In this document: piece after piece, positions 1-4,609 of the stretch
Layout of the letters: every line of letters starts with the position of its first letter
How positions within the stretch are numbered: the stretch's first letter is position 1
From: Clostridiales bacterium
GTDB taxonomy: Bacteria; Bacillota_A; Clostridia; Christensenellales; Christensenellaceae
Direction: 5' to 3'
NCBI GenBank assembly: GCA_003149735.1
Contig: QANA01000001.1
Location: forward strand, 1 to 5,290
Length of the DNA: 5,290 nt
Translations under genes and position numbers: made by a program
Notes under the pieces: model-generated
Databases searched by the model: none
The model's input: only the letters and a program-made list of their open reading frames with translations
What the model was told of the DNA's origin: nothing

Positions 1-50
1 CTGACTTCTTTTTCCCTAATCTGTTCGTTGATCAGCAATTCGTTAGCTAT
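1..50 (-). CDS. infC: Translation initiation factor IF-3, N-terminal fragment (3' end outside window)
   Basis: IF-3 binds the 30S subunit, prevents premature 50S joining and rejects initiation at non-AUG codons. Only the first 16 codons are present; the reading runs off the window start. They read IANELLINEQIREKEV, and the next two bases (AG) fit Arg or Ser. This matches the conserved IF-3 N-terminus, in which a short N-tail leads into INEQIRxKEVR. No ATG, GTG or TTG lies in frame near the ribosome binding site. The AGGAGG at 59-64 points to ATA at 48-50, eight bases downstream, as the start. Known infC genes often use AUU or another rare codon for autoregulation by IF-3, so AUA is plausible. 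The frame is open upstream, with a GTG at 106-108, but that codon follows the terminator U-tract and has no ribosome binding site. In Firmicutes infC is usually followed by rpmI and rplT (L35, L20); that region is outside the window. Confidence 0.88.
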   Translation of the reverse strand, partial: MANELLINEQIREKEV

Positions 51-58
51 TGTCGTTT

Positions 59-64
59 CCTCCT
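59..64 (-). promoter_or_regulatory. Ribosome binding site of infC that sets an AUA start
   Basis: The minus strand reads AGGAGG here, a full Shine-Dalgarno match. Eight bases separate it from the ATA codon at 48-50, which is ideal spacing. The nearest ATG (68-70) lies upstream of this site, in another frame, and hits a stop after seven codons. The in-frame ACG at 54-56 is only two bases from the site, too close to use. This site is therefore the main argument for AUA initiation. Confidence 0.8.
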
Positions 65-110
65 GTCCATCCTTGCCGCCAAGCGGCTTGCTGCCATTGC
101 TTTTCCGCAC

Positions 111-137
111 AAAAAAAGCGCGGTACTACCCGCGCCT
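111..137 (-). terminator. Rho-independent attenuator between promoter and infC
   Basis: On the minus strand GCGCGG (130-135) pairs with CCGCGC (118-123) around the loop GTAGTA. Flanking G-U and A-U pairs extend the stem to about eight, and seven Ts follow (111-117). It lies about 60 bases upstream of the infC start codon and well downstream of the promoter, so it must be read through for infC expression. There is no U-tract in the plus direction, so it acts only on minus-strand transcripts. The GGGTAGTACCGCG core looks superficially like a T-box, which I reject elsewhere in this report. Confidence 0.85.
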
Positions 138-216
138 ACATAGACTTTACGCCTGATAACCAGCCAACACTCGCATCGGCAGGTGAGAAACGGGCAGTTT
201 CTTCTTGAACAAAACT

Positions 217-245
217 ATATTATCACAGTGCACAGGCGGTGTCAA
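217..245 (-). promoter_or_regulatory. Main SigA-type promoter of infC
   Basis: On the minus strand there is a perfect -35 box TTGACA (240-245), a 17-base spacer, and a -10 box TAATAT (217-222) preceded by TG in the extended -10 position. Transcription would start near 210. This is the strongest promoter match in the window and fits a highly expressed translation operon. Confidence 0.82.
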
Positions 246-287
246 GCATTTTTCGCTCCCACCCTGCTTTTTGTTTCTTCCTTATAT

Positions 288-315
288 AGTATACTCCATC
301 GGTGCGCATTTGCAA
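288..315 (-). promoter_or_regulatory. Possible second, upstream promoter of infC
   Basis: On the minus strand TTGCAA (310-315) and TATACT (288-293) are separated by 16 bases. The -10 box matches five of six consensus bases and the -35 box four of six. Transcription would start near 281 and run through the main promoter into the same leader. The region is AT-rich, so a chance match is possible. Confidence 0.4.
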
Positions 316-437
316 GGCATATTTTGGAAAATAAAAATTTATAAATCCATTCTCTTTACATTTCGTTTCCGGGAGAAAAAAATGGTGTATGAATGCTACC
401 ATCATTGCCCACCAAAATATAAGGTCAGAGGGATCCT
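316..437 (+). other. AT-rich upstream region of the transporter gene; only a ribosome binding site seen
   Basis: This stretch lies between the infC promoters and the divergent transporter gene. AGAGGG (427-432) sits five bases before the ATG at 438 and is a reasonable ribosome binding site. TATAAA occurs at 340-345 and TTGGAA at 324-329, but their spacing (10 bases) is wrong for one promoter, and I find no convincing -35/-10 pair for the plus strand. Short open frames here lack coding character. Confidence 0.5.
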
Positions 438-1617
438 ATGAATAAGACCAGGGAAAAAACAACCCGCTCTTTCCGATTGTCGTTCTCAAAACCATGGTGG
501 CCAATCTGTTCGGCGCCATTACCACGATCCTGATTCTGGACATTGCAGACAGCTTCGGCCTTTCCACCGGAGAGCTCGGCGGTTTGCTGAGCGCAAACTA
601 TGTGGCCTCCGTGCGCATGCCGCTGATTGCCGGAAGGCTGGGGGATCTGTTCGGCAAAAAGCGGGTATTGATCGTCTCGGTCGTGATCAGCATCACCGAC
701 AGCCTGATGATTGCCTGGAGCCCTACCGCACTTATCTATTCCCTCGGCGTGATCATCGCCGGCATCGGTACCAGCGCGGAAAACAGCGTCATCACGCCTT
801 TCCTTGCCGATATATACCCCGAAAAAGCAGCACGGTATATCTCATTATTGCAGGTGGCGGCCTCCGTTGCGGGAATGATCGGCCCGCTGCTTGTAAACCT
901 CCTCCACGCCCGCCTCGGATTAGGCTGGCGGGAACAGAAACACCTTTCCCTCGCCATCCTGCTGATTCCCTATATTTCCCTTTTTTCATCAGGCTCGAGC
1001 GGCAGCAGAAAGGAAAAACTGCCAGGGGATCCCGCGAAGTTGCCCGGCTTTTACCCGACCCTTCTTTGCTTTGGGGTGCGTTGACGCTGATGCTTTCCTG
1101 CGCGACAGGCAATACTTTTACGAACTTCCTTGGCATCTTTTATCAGGAACGGTTCGGCGCGGTTGGCGCAGGTGTGCCGGCGCTTACGCTGCACCATACC
1201 ATGTATGTCATCGCCAGATTCCTGGTCAGCTTCATCCGTAAAGGCAGACAATGGATCGGCTTCTGCTCCCTTGGACTTTCCGCCGTCTTTCTCTTTCTGA
1301 CGGCTGCTGCCAAATCTGCCACCGCGGCACTCATTTTCGGAGCGCTCTATTCCTTCTGCTTTGCACCCGTCTATCCGTTTGTCATCAGCGACGCGGCCAT
1401 CAGCTTCCCCGGGAACTCCGCAACCGCGACCAGCTTTATGTTCTCCGGCGGTTCCCTTGGCTGTATGCTGATTACACTGTTTGCGCCGCGTGTTGCCGGC
1501 GTCTATGGCACAAAGTTCCTCTTTTTCATTCTTTCGGCAACTTCTCTGGCAGCCATGCCGGTTTATAAAATCTACGCGGCGCACACTCGAAAAAAACGTC
1601 CGCTGCCCGATTGCTGA
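438..1617 (+). pseudogene. Major facilitator superfamily transporter, broken by two -1 frameshifts
   Basis: The reading frames together describe one 12-span MFS permease of about 393 residues, a usual length. The start is ATG 438, preceded by AGAGGG. In that frame translation stops at 531 after 31 codons. Adding one base in the A6 run at 454-459 joins it to the frame beginning LFPIVVLKTMVANLFGAITT (first span). This frame contains the MFS loop 2-3 signature GRLGDLFGKKR (about residues 66-76 of the rebuilt protein). It leaves the family pattern after the T6 run at 981-986 and stops at 1082-1084. Adding one base in that run gives ISLFFIRLERQQ and continues in the third frame through the C-terminal half (WGALTLMLSCATGNTFTNF onward) to the TGA ending at 1617. 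The substrate cannot be told. Both lesions are single-base losses in homopolymers. Decay, phase variation, slippage or sequencing error could each explain them. ATG 494 lacks a ribosome binding site and would start inside the first span. Confidence 0.82.
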
Positions 1618-1641
1618 ATATTTGCCGCGCATTTTACAGGC

Positions 1642-1677
1642 AAAAAAGAGTCGGTACTTGGGTACCGACTCTCTTTT
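1642..1677. terminator. Bidirectional terminator between transporter and coiled-coil gene
   Basis: GAGTCGGTAC (1648-1657) pairs perfectly over ten bases with GTACCGACTC (1662-1671) around the loop TTGG. Six As precede the stem (1642-1647) and TCTTTT follows it. It therefore ends plus-strand transcripts of the transporter (stop at 1617) and, with a T6 tract in that direction, minus-strand transcripts of the mutase operon (stop at 1684). Confidence 0.93.
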
Positions 1678-1683
1678 ATTTCC

Positions 1684-2076
1684 TTAATCAGGTTGTTCGG
1701 GCGGGTTTTCCTCCTCCCCTGCATCCTGAGATGCTTCCAAAGGCGGATCCGCCGGCTCAGTTTTGAGCAGCGCCTGCCTGAGCAGCAATTCCTGCTGCTC
1801 GGCATAATTTTTTTCAATCTGCTCAATCTGCGCCGCAAAATCTGCGCGGGAAATCTGCGGCTCAGCCGAGCGATAAACTTCTGTACCGATTTTAGCATAA
1901 AGTTCCGTATTCAGCCGCTCCAATTCGCGCAGGCGGTTGCGGATGCGGTTGGATTCCAGCGTATCCTCCGCCTTCTGCACCGTCTTATCGTAGGTTTGGC
2001 CCACGCCGCCCACGAACTTATTCCATGCGCCTTTGAGCGATCCGGAAAAGCTTTTTTTCTGCGAATTATCTGCCAA
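1684..2076 (-). CDS. Small charged coiled-coil protein of unknown function, TTG start
   Basis: This encodes a 130-residue cytoplasmic-looking protein with no signal peptide or membrane span. Residues about 1-32 are Gly/Lys/Ser-rich (GSLKGAWNKFVGGVGQTYD). Residues about 35-105 are strongly helical with heptad-like spacing (RLRELERLNTELYAKIGTEV and QIEQIEKNYAEQQELLLRQ). The tail from about 106 is Pro/Glu/Asp-rich and probably disordered. The ELYAKIGTEVY stretch recalls the helical region that precedes a zinc ribbon in some clostridial proteins, but no cysteine is present. The start is TTG at 2074-2076, because GGAG lies seven bases upstream and no ATG or GTG is available in frame. It overlaps the end of the mutase gene by 11 bases, so translation is probably coupled. 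It is the last gene before the terminator at 1642-1677. The function is not recognised. Confidence 0.8.
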   Translation of the reverse strand: MADNSQKKSFSGSLKGAWNKFVGGVGQTYDKTVQKAEDTLESNRIRNRLRELERLNTELYAKIGTEVYRSAEPQISRADFAAQIEQIEKNYAEQQELLLRQALLKTEPADPPLEASQDAGEEENPPEQPD

Positions 2077-3568
2077 GGTAAGTCTCCATAGAGCCCAGCT
2101 CCAAATCCATATCCTTGATCAGGTCGTACAAAGCGGCGGTAATCACCTTGACGCCGCCGACGCTGTCGCTCTCCACGTTGACGGGCAGCAGCGGATCGTG
2201 CAGAGACATGCGGACCAGGAACCAGCCATTGCCATGCTCTTTATCCAGAGAAACACGGATGCCTTCATAGTTGGTGGGTGCCGGCGTAAAGGCGGGATTT
2301 GCTTCCGCAGCAGCCTTCACCTGCTCGATGACCCATGCGCCATAGGCCTTGAAATCCTCTGCGCGGATGCCCAGGCGGAATTCCTCTGCTTCGGCAGGCT
2401 CTTCCAGCGAAGCGATGAGGCTGAAGAGATCCTCTCCCTTTTCGCGCATATTGGCCATCGTGATGAGAATTTTGGTGATGAGGTAAGCGCCGTCGTCCAG
2501 GAAATAGTTTTCCTTGAGCGCAGCGTGGCCGGAAGTTTCAATCGCCAACTGGCAATCATGCCCTTCCTGATTGAGGCGAATGCCTTCGTTGATGACGTTT
2601 TTATAGCCTCTCTTAAAGCGATGATGCACACCGCCGTTGGCCTCGATGAACTTTGCCAGGCCACTGGAGGTGGTAGAGTCGGTGACGATGGTGGTGCCGG
2701 GGAATTCCAGCAGCAAAATCTTGCCGATGAGCGCGATCAGGCGGTTGCGGTTGATGACTCTGCCCTGTGCATCCACTGCACCGGCACGGTCCACATCCGT
2801 ATCGAAAATAATGCCCAGATCGGCCTTTGCATCCAGCACTGCCTTGGAGATGGAAGCACCTGCCTGCTTATCCTCGGGGTTGGGGATATGGTTGGGGAAC
2901 ATGCCATCCGGCTCGAGGAACTGGCTGCCCGAGGTATCTGCGCCCAAAGGCTGCAGCACATCGTGCACAAAGAAACCGCCTGCGCCGTTGCCGGCGTCGA
3001 CTACGATTTTGCAGCCGGCGAGCGGCTTTTCCTTGCCTGTGCCCTTGCGGATCTTATCCACCAGGATATTGGCATATACGCTCATGAAGTCGATGCTTTC
3101 GCAAGTGCCGTTGCCCGGCTTTGCGAAGCCGCCTGCCTCAGCAATTGCGATGACTTCCTTGATATCCGAAGCCTCCAGGCCGCCTTCCTTGACGAAGAAT
3201 TTCAGGCCGTTGCGGTTGAAGGGCAGGTGGCTGGCCGTAATCATGACCGAGCCGTCATACGCAAAGCCGGGGGTGATGGTAGACATAAACATGGCCGGAG
3301 TGGAAGCCAGGCCGGTATCAAACAATGCCACACCCATATCTGCCGCTGCTTTTTTTACGTTTTCCAGAATACGCGGCCCGGTGATGCGGGAATCACGGCC
3401 AACGCCGACGCGCAGGCTCTGCTTGCCGGTCCGCTGCGCCAGCCATGCAAAAAAGCCGCAGGACAGCTCATAAACTGCCTCGTCCGTCAAATTTATGTGC
3501 TGGCCTTCGATGCCCTCGCAGGCCACGCCGCGAATATCGCTTTCGTTGCGAAGTTTTTTCAGATCCAT
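2066..3568 (-). CDS. Phosphohexomutase (phosphomannomutase/phosphoglucomutase family), atypical subgroup
   Basis: This 500-residue protein is of normal length for the alpha-D-phosphohexomutase family, which interconverts hexose-6-phosphate and hexose-1-phosphate in the cytoplasm through a phosphoserine. The N-terminal FGSDIRG-like element is NESDIRG (8-14), with VGVGRDSRITG following (54-64). The catalytic loop is TASHLPFNRNGLKFF, with Ser113 the expected phosphoserine; the usual motif is TASHNP. The metal loop is FDTDVDR (255-261), with Asp256, 258 and 260. The sugar-binding loop is ETSGH (344-348). The C-terminal phosphate loop is not the usual RxSGTEP but VRMSLHDPLLPVNVES (452-467), which marks a divergent subgroup. 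Activity is expected because the catalytic and metal residues are intact. Substrate choice (mannose, glucose or glucosamine phosphate) cannot be read off. The start ATG follows AGGAGG (3580-3585) by 11 bases. It is the first gene of a two-gene operon with the 130-residue coiled-coil protein, from the promoter at 3610-3638. Confidence 0.93.
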   Translation of the reverse strand: MDLKKLRNESDIRGVACEGIEGQHINLTDEAVYELSCGFFAWLAQRTGKQSLRVGVGRDSRITGPRILENVKKAAADMGVALFDTGLASTPAMFMSTITPGFAYDGSVMITASHLPFNRNGLKFFVKEGGLEASDIKEVIAIAEAGGFAKPGNGTCESIDFMSVYANILVDKIRKGTGKEKPLAGCKIVVDAGNGAGGFFVHDVLQPLGADTSGSQFLEPDGMFPNHIPNPEDKQAGASISKAVLDAKADLGIIFDTDVDRAGAVDAQGRVINRNRLIALIGKILLLEFPGTTIVTDSTTSSGLAKFIEANGGVHHRFKRGYKNVINEGIRLNQEGHDCQLAIETSGHAALKENYFLDDGAYLITKILITMANMREKGEDLFSLIASLEEPAEAEEFRLGIRAEDFKAYGAWVIEQVKAAAEANPAFTPAPTNYEGIRVSLDKEHGNGWFLVRMSLHDPLLPVNVESDSVGGVKVITAALYDLIKDMDLELGSMETYLGR

Positions 3569-3609
3569 ATGATTTTGTTCCTCCTTGGCGGAAAATTTTC
3601 ACTGACTAT

Positions 3610-3638
3610 ACTATATCCCAATTTCCCGCATTTTTCAA
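3610..3638 (-). promoter_or_regulatory. SigA-type promoter of the phosphohexomutase operon
   Basis: On the minus strand TTGAAA (3633-3638) is followed after exactly 17 bases by TATAGT (3610-3615). Transcription would start near 3603, giving a short leader of about 35 bases before the ATG at 3568. It is back to back with the plus-strand promoter at 3669-3697, with 30 bases between the two -35 boxes. Confidence 0.7.
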
Positions 3639-3668
3639 TCGCTTTCTCAGAAACTCTGCCGCCCCGGA

Positions 3669-3697
3669 ATGACATCTCCGGCCTTTTATGTTATTCT
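3669..3697 (+). promoter_or_regulatory. Probable promoter of the leucine-rich-repeat-like gene
   Basis: ATGACA (3669-3674) and TATTCT (3692-3697) are 17 bases apart, and TG precedes the -10 box in the extended position. Transcription would start near 3704. The upstream in-frame ATG at 3669 would then be untranscribed, which supports the downstream start at 3735. Confidence 0.55.
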
Positions 3698-3734
3698 GAT
3701 TACAAACTTCCGCCCGACAAGGAGAAAATGCCGT

Positions 3735-4334
3735 ATGATTGCATCACAAATCAGCAAACTGGAATCCTGCCAAAAGCAATGCCTGAGCCTGGGTATCACG
3801 GCGGACGGGCAGCCCCGCCCTTCCCTGGGCGTCCCCTGGGAGAGCACCACCAGCGCTTTCAACATGTGCATACCCGACCTCTATCTGGCGCCGGAAGATA
3901 CGCAGGACAGCGCCCTGCTGGAGCGCCTCGGCGCTTTTGAGATTCTGGGCTGCTATATTTTCACGCCGCTCAGCGATTATCGTTTTTTATCGCGCTTTCC
4001 CCTGCTGCGCGATCTCTATATCGAAGAAGGGCAGCAGCTGACCTCCCTTGCCTTCGCGCGCGAGTTAGAAGAGCTCTCCATGCTTTTTCTGGAGAACGCC
4101 CATCTGCCCGACCTGACCGAAGCCTTCCCGCCCGAGCGATTCTCCCGGATCGCCCACCGCTGCCTGGGGTTGTATCACTGCCGCATCGACTGCCCGGAGG
4201 CAATCAGCAGCCCGCGCACCTATTTTGCCGAGCTGCTGATCTGGCCGCAGCTTCCGGATGAGCAGGAACGCCTGCGCTGGAAACAGGTGCACGCCGGGAC
4301 CTTCCGATACTATCAGCCCCGCCAGAAGAAATAA
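3735..4334 (+). CDS. Leucine-rich-repeat-like protein of unknown function
   Basis: This encodes a 199-residue protein with no signal peptide or membrane span. Residues about 62-155 show irregular repeats of roughly 22-27 residues with leucine/aromatic spacing like a leucine-rich repeat. Examples are LLERLGAFEILGCYI, LSRFPLLRDLYIEEGQQL, FARELEELSMLFLENAHL and HRCLGLYHCRI. Such repeats normally form curved binding surfaces; no catalytic motif is visible. The N-terminus (1-60) has no recognised domain. The start at 3735 was chosen because AAGGAG (3719-3724) lies 10 bases upstream and the predicted transcription start is near 3704. The alternative ATG at 3669 would add 22 residues and lacks a ribosome binding site. 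It is divergent from the mutase operon and single, ending at a terminator directly after its stop codon. I do not recognise a specific family, and the repeat call is by eye. Confidence 0.78.
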   Translation: MIASQISKLESCQKQCLSLGITADGQPRPSLGVPWESTTSAFNMCIPDLYLAPEDTQDSALLERLGAFEILGCYIFTPLSDYRFLSRFPLLRDLYIEEGQQLTSLAFARELEELSMLFLENAHLPDLTEAFPPERFSRIAHRCLGLYHCRIDCPEAISSPRTYFAELLIWPQLPDEQERLRWKQVHAGTFRYYQPRQKK

Positions 4335-4369
4335 AAAAGCGCCGCCTTATTCAAAAGGCGGTGCTTTTT
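4333..4369. terminator. Bidirectional terminator after the LRR-like gene
   Basis: GCGCCGCCTT (4339-4348) pairs with AAGGCGGTGC (4355-4364), ten pairs with one G-U, around the loop ATTCAA. Six As precede it (4333-4338) and five Ts follow it (4365-4369). The A-run overlaps the TAA stop at 4332-4334. In the opposite direction it ends the minus-strand amidohydrolase operon, whose last stop codon is at 4400-4402. Confidence 0.93.
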
Positions 4370-4399
4370 ATTGCGAATTGTTTTCAGAAACCGGCTTGC

Positions 4400-4591
4400 T
4401 CAGCAGCCGCTTCTGTGCTTCCGCTCGTAAAGGAGTATTCCGGCAAGGCCAAGTGAGCTAACCGCCATCAGAGCTATCCAAAGCGCCTGCCCCCAACACA
4501 TCGGGAACAGCCGCTTGATATGATTTTCGCAGTGATTTGCAAGCATGGGCAGGGCGGAGGCATCGGCGGAGGCGGCCTTGCCCGCGTTCAT
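4400..4591 (-). CDS. Small single-span membrane protein of unknown function
   Basis: This encodes a 63-residue protein. Residues about 1-30 are polar and contain two His, one Cys and a basic HIKR. Residues about 33-55 form one clear hydrophobic span (WGQALWIALMAVSSLGLAGI plus LLY), followed by a basic tail ERKHRSGC. A hydrophobic span plus positive tail resembles the end of a sortase substrate, but no LPxTG is present; only LPMLA occurs, at residues 14-18. The ATG at 4589-4591 is preceded by GGAG at six bases, a good ribosome binding site. It begins 18 bases after the amidohydrolase stop codon, on the same strand, and ends 36 bases before the terminator stem, so it fits as the last gene of that operon. 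Its frame is the same as that of the amidohydrolase, separated only by the TGA at 4610-4612. Confidence 0.55.
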   Translation of the reverse strand: MNAGKAASADASALPMLANHCENHIKRLFPMCWGQALWIALMAVSSLGLAGILLYERKHRSGC

Positions 4592-4609
4592 CTCAGGCTC
4601 CGGGCCGGC

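Larger units (their letters stand above)
51..210 (-). promoter_or_regulatory. infC 5' leader, candidate L20-type attenuator leader
   Basis: About 160 bases separate the predicted transcription start (near 210, from the promoter at 217-245) from the infC start. The leader contains a small hairpin near its 5' end (AGAAAC 197-202 pairing with GTTTCT 186-191, loop TGCCC), then a less clearly folded stretch containing GTGTTGGCTGG, then an intrinsic terminator at 111-137. ACTGCCCG (191-198) could instead pair over eight positions, including one G-U, with CGGGTAGT (125-132), which is part of the terminator left arm and loop. The two pairings exclude each other, as expected of an attenuator. In Bacillus subtilis the infC-rpmI-rplT leader is attenuated by ribosomal protein L20 (Rfam L20_leader). 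Assigning this leader to that family rests on position and architecture; I could not test a covariance model. Confidence 0.65.

Noticed and set aside
106..108. GTG as the infC start, giving a longer N-terminus.
   Set aside because: It lies directly after the terminator U-tract without a ribosome binding site, and the intervening residues do not look like IF-3.
118..136. T-box-like GGGTAGTACCGCG in the infC leader.
   Set aside because: The T-box needs a UGGN that pairs with the tRNA acceptor end; here it is UAGU. The bases form the terminator hairpin itself, and the downstream gene is infC, not an aminoacyl-tRNA synthetase or amino acid gene.
286..297. AT-rich palindromic TATAGTATACT sequence as an operator.
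   Set aside because: The dyad is short and is explained by a -10 box on the minus strand; there is no second copy nearby.
205..441. Short open frames of 78 codons (plus) and 60 codons (minus) in the infC-transporter intergenic region.
   Set aside because: They cover predicted promoters and the leader start, lack ribosome binding sites and have no coding character.
494..1084. The 196-codon plus-strand frame as an independent half-size transporter.
   Set aside because: ATG 494 has no ribosome binding site and starts within the first membrane span. The frame ends in a non-family tail just after a T-run, and the missing half follows in another frame.
1051..1632. A 193-codon minus-strand frame opposite the transporter C-terminal half.
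   Set aside because: The plus strand carries clear membrane-span sequence here. The minus frame is rich in Arg, Lys, Gly and Ser, as expected from the complement of hydrophobic codons, and it starts next to the shared terminator.
2033..3940. A 635-codon open frame on the plus strand opposite the phosphohexomutase.
   Set aside because: It is the antisense shadow of a well-supported mutase gene in GC-rich codon usage. The translation has no recognisable domain, and the frame also covers the tail of the neighbouring gene and a promoter region.
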